Positions 24,203 to 34,834 of a stretch of DNA of 64,000 nucleotides are shown one piece after another (positions within the stretch are counted from its first letter, which is position 1; each line of letters begins with the position of its first letter). Source of the DNA: Lantana camara (Eukaryota; Streptophyta; Magnoliopsida; Lamiales; Verbenaceae); assembly GCA_037501455.1 (NCBI GenBank), contig CM074860.1, forward strand, positions 50,974,501-51,038,500, written 5' to 3'. Position numbers and translations under genes: made by a program. The notes under the pieces are model-generated. The model was not told the origin of the DNA and made no database searches. It saw nothing but the letters and a program-made list of their open reading frames with translations.

Positions 24203-26324
24203 TTCTCCCATACAGTGCTTCATAAGGAGCCATCCCAATTGAACCCTGATAGCTATTGTTATAAGCAAATTCGACCAAAGCCAGGTACTCGTCCCACTTA
24301 TCCTGAAAATCCAAAGCACACAACCTAAGCATATCCTCCAAATACTGTATTAGTCTTTCAGATTGACCGTCTGTCTGAGGATGCGAAGCGGTGCTAAACT
24401 TGAACCAGGTGCCCAAACATTTCTGAAGATTCTGCCAGAAGATCAAAGTAAACCGTGGATCCCGATCTGAAACGATACTAGCCGGAACCCCATGTAGTCT
24501 TACAATCTCTCGAACATACAACTCAGCTAGCTTTGGAACTTTCTCGGACATCCGAACCTTGAGAAAATGGGCAGACTTAGTCAATCTGTCGACAATTACC
24601 CAAATTCCATCTAACCCTCCTTTGACTCTAAGCAAGCCGAACACAAAGTCCATCGTCACTTGCTCCCACTTCCACTGGGGAATGGGAAATGGTTGGAGAG
24701 TTCCTCCCGGCTTCTGGTGCTCTGCCTTCACCTTTTAACACGTTAGACATCGCTTCACAAAGTTTGCGACATCCGTTTTCATGCCATTCCACCAGAATTT
24801 CTCTTTTAGGTCTCGATACATTTTAGTACCTACCGGATGAATCGAGTACCTCGAGTGATGTGCCTCCTCTAGTACAAGCCTCTTGAGTTCTTCTGGGACA
24901 CATATTCTCACTTCAAACCTTAACAAACTGGAATCATCGAAACCAAACTTAGAATTCGGGTCATCCCTAGAACGAGCTACCAACTTCTGAATTTCTACAT
25001 CCGTAGCCTGAGCTTCCAATAACTTCTGTTTCAAATCTGGTATAACAGTAAGATTGGCCAACCAAGTTCCCGAGACCAAGGTCTCTGAACCCGAACTCGA
25101 AGAATCTGCCTTTAAATTAGCCACACTCGCCTTTCTACTTAAGGCGTCGGTGACCACGTTTGCTTTACCCGGATGGTACTGAATGGTGCAATCATAGTCC
25201 TCTAACAACTCCATCCAACGCCTCTGTCTCACATTTAAATCCTTCTGAGAAAAGAGATACTTGAGGCTTTGGTGATCCGTAAACACCTCAAACGTGGTAC
25301 CGTAGAGATAATGTCGCCACTTCATCAAAGCAAACACAATGGCAGCTAATTCAAGATCATGGGCAGGGTAATTCTTCTCATGCTCCTTCAATTTCCTGGA
25401 AGCATAAGCTACCACTCTACCGTGCTGCATCAAAACACAACCGAGACCCTCTTTCGAAGCATCTGTATAAACTGCATAACCCTACCCTCGGGTCGGGTAA
25501 GAACCGGTCCTCAAGTCAATTTCACCTTTAAAGTCTGAAAACTCGCCTCACACTTATCATCCCATTCGAATTTCACTTCCTTCTTAGTCAGACGAGTTAA
25601 CAGAGCGGCAATTTTAGAGAAATCCTTAACAAACCTTCGGTAGTAGCTGACTAACCCAATAAAACTCCTGATCTCTGAAGCATTTCTCGGTCATTCCCAA
25701 TGAAGCACGGACTCAACCTTAGATGGATCAACCTCAATCCCATCACCTGAAATTATATGACCCAAAAACATAACCCGATCGATTCAGAATTCACACTTAC
25801 TGAAGTTCGCATACAACTTGTGTTCCCTCAAAGTTTCCAAGACGATCAGAAGATGCTGGGCGTGCTCTTCAGCGGACTTAGAATACACCAGGATGTCGTC
25901 TATAAATATCACCACAAACTTGTCAAGAAATGGCCTGAACAACCGGTGCATCATATCCATAAATACGGCCGGAGCGTTGGTTAATCAAAACGGCATGACA
26001 ACTAATTTAAAGTGTCCATAACACTTGTTAAAACCAGTCTTCGGAATATCCTCCTCCCTAATTCGTAAATGATAATAACTCTATCTCAAATCTAGCTTGG
26101 AATAGACTTTGGAACCTTGCAAAATATCGAACAACTCCTCGATGTGAGGCAACAGGTATTGGTTCTTCAAAGTCATCCGGTTCAGTTCACGGTTATCTAT
26201 ACACATCTGTAACGTCCCATCCTTCTTCTTTACAAATAGAACTGGAGCACCCCACGGAGAAGTGCTCGGATGGATGTACCCGCAAGCTAGAAGTTCATCG
26301 AGCTGCAACTTTAACTTCTTTAAC
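24203..26324 (-). pseudogene. GypA pol, central part: RT, RNase H, integrase core
   Basis: Read downward from 26324. The RT begins just after the solo GypB insertion ([19 protein letters not shown]). The catalytic FIDD is at 25895-25906. RNase H with [17 protein letters not shown] follows, then the spacer [16 protein letters not shown] and the integrase HHCC zinc finger (HHSRYSIHP...CLTC). The DD35E core is complete: Asp at 24648-24650, Asp at 24465-24467 and Glu at 24357-24359, with 35 residues between the last two. Lesions include a stop at 26081-26083 in the RT, further stops or frame changes in 25434-26080, and a stop just after the CLTC finger near 24732. The catalytic residues I can place are intact, so decay is by scattered nonsense and frame changes. 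Gag and protease are encoded in 29017-30743 and the chromodomain end in 16562-17195. Confidence 0.88.
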
Positions 26325-26984
26325 TGTAGCACCCGGAACGCCGAGATGCCACACCCCCGCACCATAAGTCTAGCTCACACATGAAATGGGTAGTCCATAT
26401 ATGAACCGGACTCATGGCGAACGGGTGACAATAAAAAAACTCACTAGCTAGGCGGGACTAACCCTCAAACCAATCAAGTTCAAATTTAGGAATTCAAAGC
26501 GTAAGCATAATAATTCCATTAACATATATCAAATATCTCAAAAGAATTAACTTACAACTGTATATCAATACATATAGGTACCATATTTACATCAAAAGTA
26601 TATATATATAGTAGTAGGTATCAACACTTATCAATACATTATCATCTCCAACATATCCATAACATGAAAGTACAATGCTAGACTCAACTCGACAACTGGA
26701 CACGACTCGGACTCCCGCCTAGCACGCCACTGACAGTACCTGAAAAGTGTGAGGTGTCAGTCTACCACAGACTGAGTGAGGGGTTTAAAAATAAATATTC
26801 GCGCAGATAACATGCAGGTCATATTCTCGGGTAAAGATTTATAAAATATAAATATAAAAGTTCAATAATAATATAACTTCGCCCGAGAACACAACTATCA
26901 ATATTAAACACTTGTTCATTTTCATGCAATCAATACATGGCGATCTCCAAATGTACATGAACATGCTTGCTTGATTATTAAACA

Positions 26985-27390
26985 ATAGGGTTTGTTCCTC
27001 CTGTGGTTGGACGGACAACCACCAGCTCTAAGACCAGCCCAGCGCCCTCACTAAGGAGAACCTGGCCAGGAGAACACGTGTACACGGTAGGGTTTTGTTC
27101 TTCTTGTGATTGGACGGACAACCACCATCCCGAAGACCAGCCCAGCGCCCTCACTAAGGAAGACCTGGCCAAGAGAACGCACGTACAATATAAGGCATTG
27201 TTCTTCCTGTGGTTGGACGGACAACCACCAGCCCGAAGACCAGCCCAGCGCCCTCACTAAGGAGGACCTGGCCAGGAGAACGCACGTACAATATAAGGCA
27301 TTGTTCTTCCTGTGGTTGGACGGACAACCACCAGCCCGAAGACCAGCCCAGCGCCCTCACTAAGGAGGACCTGGCCAGGAGAACGCATTA
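26985..27390. repeat. 103-bp tandem repeat, four units, in the GypB solo LTR
   Basis: The word TGGACGGACAACCACC recurs at 27008, 27111, 27214 and 27317, exactly 103 bp apart each time. Each unit also holds AGACCAGCCCAGCGCCCTCA and a GGTTGG...CAACC dyad. Units 3 and 4 are nearly identical, units 1 and 2 more diverged. Other GypB LTRs have single-copy sequence here (for example ~9090-9230). Similar open frames on both strands are translations of the repeat. Confidence 0.95.
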
Positions 27391-28027
27391 CTTGCTTTCA
27401 TGAACATGGCATGCTTGATTCGTGAACACTAATATACTTAAAATGATAACTGATTTCATGAAATTATAAATATAATACCTTTGGCCAAAAAACACGTAAA
27501 GGTTATACGGGTTCTACATATAACTAGAAATTAAACCTCACCTCGACAAACCAACCAAAAAGGAAGCAAGAGAGCACCCTATGGAGCGGGCTCCTCGAAA
27601 CCGGGACCGTGATCTGTGTAACAAGGACAAGTGTACATGAAACTCGACTCTTATGAACCAATTAAGACGCACGGCGAAGTCATAATCAAGATATCATGCA
27701 ATAACAATCAAGGAGTGTCAAGTAGGAGCATGATTATCAATTAAACAAGTATATATATCGTATAACTCACATATGGGAGCCAAGAGAGTGAAAGGAAAGC
27801 AATAAGAAAGGTTTTGGTGAAGTTTGGCCAAAACCGACAATTTTTGGAAATGTACATGTTGGGGGAAAACTGAAATATCTTAAATTCTAGAAGTGGGAAT
27901 CGAGTTTTGTTTGTTTGGTATGAAAGTAGACACAAAGACCTTTCCAACGCTATATGGCACGTTTTCTAATTCAAACTGAGGTGAAAATGGCGTTGGGTTG
28001 AAGTTGGACAAAACGCAGGAAATAAAA

Positions 28028-28152
28028 GGTGACACGCCCGTGTCACCATTACAAGGCAAAATGTGACACCCCCGTGTCACGGTACAGAAAACCAAACCAA
28101 CCTGTACCCCCGTGTCATGCGGAAGAAGGGAAACGTGACACCCCCGTGTCAC
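28028..28152. repeat. Palindrome cassette of a GypB LTR (GTGACAC-CCCC-GTGTCAC type)
   Basis: Three strong hairpins: GGTGACAC-GCCC-GTGTCACC (28028-28047), GTGACAC-CCCC-GTGTCAC (28063-28080) and the same at 28135-28152, plus a half unit near 28104-28120. It occupies the place held by GGAACGGCCGTTCC units in the GypB copies at 8364 and 37286. Flanks in LTR orientation (CTGTTTTCTTTCTCTTCTGC before, a CGCCATTTTCACCTC block after) are shared with other copies. Confidence 0.88.
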
Positions 28153-29016
28153 GTACGCAGAAGAGAAAGAAAACAGGGCAAAACACGGGCAACAACAAAA
28201 TTCAACCCAAGATACCAAATTCCAACTCCAAATGCAATCAAAACTTGAAGAAACATGTATCCATACTTGAAGCACAATAAAATCTAACATATATACTCAT
28301 ATTATACATGGCTCAACAAGAATCTCTCATTCAAAACCCATAAAATTTCATATATGCCAACTTCACATAATTTCATATTTCAAGCAAGAAATGAAGAAAC
28401 AAGGACCTAAACATGCTTCTAATCATGAATAAACATGAAAGCATCAATCACACCTCAAACCCTACTCATATACTCAATCAAGGAATTCAAATACCCTCCA
28501 AAATATACATTGAAATGAAAGAAGAATGAGATGAGATGAAGAGATGAAGATGATGCTCCAACTTGGTTGCTAATTCCTTGAATTATAGCTTGAATTGATG
28601 AAATCTCCTCTTCTCCTCTATGGTGTAAAAACCGTGTATTAGTGTGTGAGTGTGTGGTTTGATGATGAAATGTGTAGATGAAAAGAGAGATATACATATA
28701 TTCCAAAGTCTTCCAACAAAATGGATGAATCATCAAATTTTGCGATTAAGTCCCTAGTCTATATGAATGAATGCAATGAAATCTCATCTCATGGAATATG
28801 ATCACTTAACTCCAATTCATGTTATGCAATTAAATCATTAAATTTATGAAATGGTAAAATAAGGTCACATAATATCAATTAGACACGTTATCAATTAATT
28901 CACGTAATTTTCACGTTAATGGAAGTTCATATAAACACATGAGAATATAAGGCATATAATGTGATGAAGTTTAATATAAGGTAGCATAATGCATGACTGA
29001 AAAATGGGGCGTTACA

Positions 29017-30743
29017 TTAACTCTGCAGGAGCCATTCTGTAGGGAGTCTTTGAGAAAGGCTCTGCTCCGGGATAAAGGTCGATTACGAACTCGATGTCCC
29101 TATCAGGCTGTAGAGAACCCAAAGTCTCAGGGAAAACATCGGTATACTCTCGCACGACCTCTGTCTCCTCAAGTTTGGCCTGATCCTTCGACTTATTCAT
29201 AAGATAGGCCACAAAACCTGTCGCACCATCCCGGACCAGTCTACTAGCCTCAACAACATAAATAAACGGGTTTGACTTCATCTTCTCGCCCTTAAAAACC
29301 ACTGATCCGAAAGAAACTTTCTTCTCCCGATAATCCATGTGAGCCCCATGTTCAAATAACCAATCCATTCCCAAGATCACATCATATCTCTGCATCAGCA
29401 TTTCAATCAGATCTGCTAAGAAAACCCGACTTTCAAAGCTCACCGGACAACCCCGAAAAACCCTGCAAGTTACCAAACTACAACTAAGAGGAGAGCTAAC
29501 CACGTAATCATGAGCACACAAGGAAACAGGCAAGCACATAGAAGAAGCAATATCCCGGGAAATAAAGGAATGAGTGGCCCCGGGATCAAATAATGCATGT
29601 AATGTAGTGCCATGAATGCTTATAGTACCTTCGATCACAATATTTGGGTCGATTTCCATAGCTTGCTCTTCCTCACCACCCAATGCGTAAGCCCTAGCTT
29701 GAACTGCAGGCCTCGGGTTATCTTTCTTCTTCGGGCACGTGCTCAACATATGATCCGGTGCCCCCCAAATGAAACACCACTTGTGAAGTCTGAAACAGTT
29801 ATCCACGTGATGAGGAACCTTGCAATAGGTACATTGCACTTTAGGTGGTGCCGAAAGTGCTAAAGGTCGGTCCGGTTGATTCGGTCCTGTGGGTCGGGGT
29901 TGCTTGTTTTGAGGCTTGGCTTGTTGAAATGTTTGGTATGCCGGCCTCTTTCCAAACTTGTTGAAATTCCCCGAGCTAGACCCTTGCACGGTGTGACTAC
30001 TCTTCCTCCTCATCACAACACGCTCTTCTACCCTTAGAGCTTTATCCGTGAACTTTGCCCAAGTACCCGTGTTAGAAGCCTCTAAAGAGTCTTTCGTATC
30101 CTCCCGAAGTCCTTGGAGGAATTGAGAAGCCTTGTTTTAATCGTCGTTGGCAATGTTTGGGTCATAACGAGAGAGCCTTTCAAATTCATTGATATAATCG
30201 GTGACGGACATACCCCCTTGTTTAAGCTCCATAAATTCTCTCATCCGCCGATTCCTTATAGCCTTAGGAATATATTTATTCTTGAATTCCCGGACGAACA
30301 CCTCCCATGTGATCTCCTCCCCGGTAGCCTCTAATCTTCCTTGCAAGCTTGAGCACCAACTATAAGCTTGGCCCTGGATCATGGTAAGTGTGCATTGTAG
30401 CTTCTCCATCGGCCCACACGGTATGAGATTCCATACCCGGTTGGTTTGCACGAGCCATTCCTCCGCTTGGACGTCATTTCCACCAACAAAAACCGGTGGA
30501 TTCTGATTTTTAAATTCCCGGAGAGTAGCCGTAACAAGATTTCCTCCATGATTCCCGGCTAGAGGAGCATTATTTCTTTCCTGAGCCCATTGCTCCAAGA
30601 ATACCGCGAGTCTCCCCATGAAATTGCCAGGATCCAATTTTGGTGGTGGTAGCGGATTGTTATTTTCAGGTTGTGGAGAATGATCCCCGGTGGTGACGAT
30701 TTTCTAGAGATCTATCTCGGTGTTGGTGTCTTCGTGGAGGTAT
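29017..30743 (-). pseudogene. GypA gag, protease and start of RT
   Basis: Read downward from ~30743. The likely start MPPRR-type codon is ATA rather than ATG (30741-30743), and a frame change follows before the capsid frame. Gag runs in one frame (LDPGNFMGRLAVFLEQW, AEEWLVQTNRVW, WEVFVREFKNKYIPK, RRMREFMELKQGGMSVTDY). A TAA stop at 30137-30139 interrupts it, then the same frame continues to 29017. Zinc-knuckle region at about 29740-29840: the first is CTYCKVPHHVDNC, and in the second (CFIWGAPDH) the second Cys is Trp. The protease site is ALFDPGATHSFIS with DPG at 29579-29587 where retroviral-type proteases have D-S/T-G. The RT N-terminus ends (...[14 protein letters not shown]) at the solo GypB insertion. 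All five lesions are consistent with an old, non-functional copy; family assignment is strong. Confidence 0.87.
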
Positions 30744-30922
30744 ATTCCGTAAAAATCAAGGAATTACAATTCATATGCGTGATGGTCAGTACATGTTCAT
30801 GTACACGATTAACAAGAAAATAAACAAATAATTACGTAAATGTACATAACCATGTTGTCCTAAGCCGTACGACCTAGAAAGACACAACACGACTCTAGAG
30901 CTCCCTGGTTTTGCAACCGAGA
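30744..30922 (-). other. GypA untranslated leader
   Basis: About 180 bp between the primer site and the gag start. Part of it (a GTACATGTTCATGTAC-like palindrome and AACAAATAA words) resembles 52680-52825, the leader of the truncated GypC copy. Confidence 0.6.
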
Positions 30923-30934
30923 GCTCTGATACCA
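30923..30934 (-). other. GypA primer-binding site (tRNA-iMet)
   Basis: The minus strand reads TGGTATCAGAGC, 9 bp from the LTR end at 30944. Confidence 0.9.
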
Positions 30935-30943
30935 CTTTAAGGA

Positions 30944-32722
30944 TGTGACGCCAGGAGCGGTCGGCCACCACATCCCCCGCACCTAAACCCGAACCCACAT
31001 ATGAAATGGATTTCCATACATGAGTCCAAGTCTAAGCGAACGGAACCTAAACACACTCCCTGGGCTGAACAGGGCTAAAACTCAGACAGAGCACGGAAAA
31101 AAAACATATAAATGTGCGGAAGCAATAAACAGGATCTAAAGAGCTCGATCATATACGCATTTTGTCATATACATGGCCTTATGGCCCAAAAGGTTAAGTA
31201 TATAGATCAAAAGTTCATTATTCTCCATAATACAAGTCATGAAATTAAATACATAAGAGGAGTATCAAAAGGCAGGAAATATGAAATACAACTCGACCTA
31301 AACTAGAAGTACAACAAGACTCAAACCACTTCCCCGCCTAGCTCGAGACAACCTGCAACTGAGGGTAGGGAAAAAGAGGGTCAGTCAAAACTCAACTGAG
31401 TGAGGGGGGCTAAACGCACACCCACACCTAAATACATATAAAGCAGAGCAAATAACAAAGGTGATGGTCATGAACCGAGCTAAGGTTTTTCATACCAAAA
31501 CGTTTAAATCATAACATATAGTACATAAAGAGATCCTAACTCGATTCATAATCTATCGAACAAAACATAACATAACATAAGTCCTGCGAGAACGGACTAT
31601 CCCTTAGTCCATCAAACATACATAAAATCGAATTCAAATCACAATTCCAACCCCATATCCATGGTGTATCGGGAATCAAACCCTAACACCTACATTACCA
31701 ACACATACGGGCTAGCTAACCAACGATATGCCTTCCCCGGTTATCCAACGAAGGCTCAAGATACCACGCCTTCCCAACCTCCGTAGGTCGCACGTGAATA
31801 TCTCAAATGAGAGCGTGCACAGGGGTCATAACCGACGACCCCGTGGTTGTCCCGGGTTTTCATTGCCCACGTCTCCGGGGCCCAATAACCAAATCAAACC
31901 AAACTTCCAGCTTTCAGGGTACAACTCGCTCATACATATCATATACGAATAATGAATTTCAAAACATAGCTTACTTATGCTAATACTTATACGAATTTCG
32001 AAAACGTAAAGCTTATTCACAAAACCGTAACATAGCTTAAGCACTCGTATTTAATACATATATATATATATATATATACACATATATATATATATCCGCA
32101 TACGGGGTAAGAAAACAACACGTAATAGGTCTTAGCTCATCTAATACAAATGATCCTAACCTCACCTGAAAACAAAAAAGGAGTGAAACCAGCAAAAGAG
32201 CGAACGACCACCTAAACTCCGAGATCTTGCACATCTGGAAGAGGCTTTGAAACAAGAGAAGACAAGACCCGAGACTTAGACTCAATAATGAACCATAAAG
32301 ACGCTCGACAATGCTCATGAATGCAATGGATGCAACTGAAATGCAAGAATGCATCACTTAGATCATTTAAATTCAAATTCGCATAAAGCGTATCAAATCA
32401 TTTCATAAACGTATTTCATAAAATATAGCAAATAATTTAAATCAGAAAATCACATTTAGATCACACATTTCATGCATAAGAATTCATATAAAACCCTAGG
32501 ACCATATTTAATTTAAAACATGAAATTTAAAGCACTTAAATTCAAATTACTTAAATATATAACATAATATATATATATATAACATATCCTACATATATTA
32601 TATATATACACATCTTAGCAGCCATATTAAATACACTTGAAGACACAAATAATATAGTAAGATCCATGCCAAGTTCACAACATATCATTCCAAACATTTA
32701 TTCATGTTAGGAACCATGCATA
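30944..32722 (-). repeat. GypA 5' LTR, truncated by a GypB insertion
   Basis: Collinear with 13415-~15175 of the 3' LTR. At 32723 a GypB LTR begins exactly where the intact copy reads ...CATGCATAAGTTAGG. The left TSD copy would be gcata (32718-32722). The rest of this LTR, including its palindrome cassette, is not found further right. Confidence 0.87.
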
Positions 32723-33337
32723 TGTAGCACCCGGAACGCTAGGTAGCCACATCCCCCGTACCATAGTTCAATCCACCTATGGAACGAGCACCCATACATG
32801 AATCAAGCCTATAGCGAACGGGAGACAATAAAAAAAAAATAACTCTCTCGCTAGGCAGGACTAACCCTCATTTATATACCAACATGTGTACAATAAACGG
32901 AAGCATAGCAATATACATTCACTTTATTATCTATTTTCGATTCCATACCCAACATTTCCATAATTTACAAACCAAACTTGTCAAGTATAAGTCATAATAT
33001 CCATAGATACCAAATCCAATTCATAAGTCATATATGTGTATCATTAAAATACATGGAAAAAGAGAATGACAAGTGCTAGACCGAAAAGAAGCAAAACTCG
33101 ACTCAATCCCGCCTATCACTCAACCTGCAATACCTGAATATGTGAGGTGTCAGTCTATGAAAGACTGAATGAGGGGTTTAATAATTATAAGCGCAACTAC
33201 CATGCAAACTATAATCTCGGGTAAGATTTTATAAAAGGAAACAATATAAGTTCAAGAATAAGATAGAACTCACCCGAGATTACAACTAATCAGTTTACAA
33301 TTCAATCAATTAGGTTCAATCAATCAGTGGCCCGTCA

Positions 33338-33808
33338 TGTAACAGCCTGAAAACCCGCCTGTCGATATTGTCCGCTTTGGTGGGCTAAGCGAGACCACCC
33401 TCACGGTTTTGTTCCTTCCAATGGCTAAGATCACCATCCGGGAAAAGGCCTCAACAAGGGAAAGGTATCCACCCCCTTATAAAGGAGGCTTTGTTCCCCT
33501 CTCCAACCGATGTGGGACCAGCACCTTAGGCTATTACATTCCACCCCCTTAAGAGGGCCCAGCGTCCTCGCTGGCACACCGGCCCGGGCCCCGGCTCTGA
33601 TACCATTTGTAACAGCACGAAAACCCGCCTGTCGATATTGTCCGCTTTGGTGGGCTAAGCGACACCACCCTCACGGTTTTGTTCCTTCCAATAGCTAAGA
33701 TCACCATCTGGGAAAAGGCCTCAACAAGGGAAAGGTATCCACCCCCTTATAAAGGAGGCTTTGTTCCTCTCTCCAACCGGTGTGGGACAAGCACCTTAGG
33801 CTATTACA
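33338..33808 (-). mobile_element. TRIM1: complete miniature LTR retrotransposon
   Basis: Two 201-bp LTRs (33338-33538 and 33608-33808; TGTAAC...ATTACA) enclose only 69 bp. The internal segment contains a minus-strand primer site (TGGTATCAGAGC, 33594-33605) 2 bp from the right LTR and a minus-strand polypurine tract (CTCTTAAGGGGGTGGAA, 33539-33555) touching the left LTR. It is therefore a terminal-repeat retrotransposon in miniature on the minus strand. I count 8 differences between its LTRs (~4%). Flanks are cgtca and cggca, a TSD with one mismatch. The GGTGTGGGAC/TATAAAGG LTR text resembles a TRIM-like repeat that I recall as common in dicots. It has no coding capacity and relies on other elements' enzymes. 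Confidence 0.95.
33474..33487 (-). promoter_or_regulatory. Possible TATA box in the TRIM1 3' LTR (repeated in the other LTR)
   Basis: The minus strand reads CCTTTATAAGGGGG, a TATA-like word preserved in both LTRs. Assignment is by motif only. Confidence 0.4.
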
Positions 33809-34754
33809 CGGCAAGTGAGGGCAATTCTCCAACCTTTCTCCGATAGTGTACAATAATTCAGTTTTAAATGATTAAGTGACCAAGCAATCAATTTCAGTGC
33901 ACAATTAGCAATTTCAATAGCTCCTTCTTCCTCCGGGTGATGGGAGATTGCAAGGACCCGCCATCTAATCAGTGTGAGCATAGGGTTCATGATTCCCTAT
34001 ACCCGGAACTCATTCTTCCATTAATCTCCTAGTTGATTCAGGGGTCATCCCAACAATGTGAGGATAGTGCAAGAGTTGCCCGTCAGCCCAAGCTTTCCCG
34101 GTTGGCTCAATCCACTACCCTCGGGTCCATAGTGAACAATATACTCGCCAAAACAATCAATCAATCAATTGGTACAATCAATCAATCAATCGGTACAATT
34201 CGGTAATTCAATTAGAAATCAATAAGGTTTTGGAAAATTATAGATATATTGATACATTTTGGCCGAAAGATCACATAGGGTTGTAAGGGTTCTATATATC
34301 TAGAAACTAAACCTCACCTTTACCGACCAAAAGAAGAAAGGAAACACCCTACGGAGCGTGCTCCTCGTCTCCCGAAACGTGATCTGTGCAACAAGGACAA
34401 GTGTACATAAGACTCGACTCTTATGAACCAAGCAAGACGAACGACAATGTCATGTAATCTCAATCATGCATATATAATCATTAAAGCTCATAAATGAGTC
34501 TAATTAATCAATTAGATATCAAGAATCAATCATACAATACCTAATTCAAGTTTCACAAAATAATACAAACCTCCCCTGTCATTGGAAATCCTGAAATAAC
34601 GAGTCGTACATGAAGAATTATGAAATGTCGTGAACATAATTGAAATAGGCATAATTTATCACAAATTTAGCAATTAAGAACACATGAGGCATAGTGGAAT
34701 TAATAGAAGAACGGATAATTTTTACGCACAAAAGTACTGTTCACCCAAAGAGAG

Positions 34755-34801
34755 ATCCCGACCGGGATTGATTTTCAGTTTAAAAGTGTCCCGACCGAGA
34801 C
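34755..34801. repeat. Palindrome cassette of the truncated GypB LTR (CCCGACCGGG type)
   Basis: ATCCCGACCGGGAT (34755-34768) and GTCCCGACCGAGAC (34788-34801), a motif distinct from both other GypB types. The copy is cut off at 34834, so more units may have existed. Confidence 0.65.
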
Positions 34802-34834
34802 ACAAATAACGTAGCAACCCTTCTTGACCGTTCC

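Larger units (their letters stand above)
17191..24207 (+). mobile_element. Outer solo LTR of GypC (17196-24202) with TSD ttctc
   Basis: Begins TGTAACATCCCG at 17196 and ends GGGGTGTTACA at 24202, with perfect duplications ttctc at 17191-17195 and 24203-24207. It interrupts GypA pol precisely: integrase reads up to 24203 and resumes at 17195. Without the nested solo LTR and its TSD copy it is ~3437 bp. Its last segment (23850-24202) matches the LTR end at 52845 in opposite orientation. No internal domain is present, hence a solo LTR. Small frames between 17094 and 20317 are LTR sequence. Confidence 0.93.
26320..29021 (-). mobile_element. Solo LTR of GypB (26325-29016) with TSD ttaac
   Basis: 2692-bp solo LTR with perfect TSD ttaac (26320-26324 and 29017-29021), inserted in the RT of GypA between the PYRMAPAEL and [12 protein letters not shown] segments. 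Ends TGTAGCACCC and GGGCGTTACA as in the 8364 copy. It carries two features of its own: a 4 x 103-bp tandem array and a palindrome cassette with a motif different from other GypB copies. Confidence 0.94.
13415..32722 (-). mobile_element. GypA: Ty3/gypsy chromovirus, heavily interrupted
   Basis: Minus-strand element: 3' LTR 13415-16533, polypurine tract 16534-16550, gag-pol in pieces from 30743 down to 16562, primer site 30923-30934, 5' LTR from 30944 to an interruption at 32722. Removing the inserts at 17196-24202 and 26325-29016 with their TSD copies leaves an interior of ~4.7 kb, normal for an autonomous chromovirus of the Tekay/Del kind. The C-terminal chromodomain-like sequence supports that lineage. 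The right end of the 5' LTR is missing from the window, so its TSD (left side would be agtgg, 13410-13414) cannot be confirmed. Confidence 0.87.
32723..34834 (-). repeat. GypB LTR fragment carrying TRIM1
   Basis: Begins TGTAGCACCCGG. It is collinear with the GypB solo LTR at 8364 through the GGGTGATGG/AACTCC(T)TCC and ACCTCACC blocks. Interrupted by TRIM1 (33338-33808) and ended by the GypE LTR start at ~34835, just past a small palindrome cassette. Small frames here (33796-33990 and others) are not genes. Confidence 0.8.

Noticed and set aside
26985..27390. CRISPR-like array
   Set aside because: Units are 103 bp contiguous repeats without short conserved repeats and unique spacers, and lie in a plant LTR.
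28028..28152. CRISPR repeats or riboswitch
   Set aside because: Palindromes are irregularly spaced in an LTR of a eukaryotic retrotransposon with no cas-like genes.
33510..33698. 62-codon frame resembling a small protein
   Set aside because: Spans the TRIM1 LTR/internal junctions; it is an artefact of the repeat.
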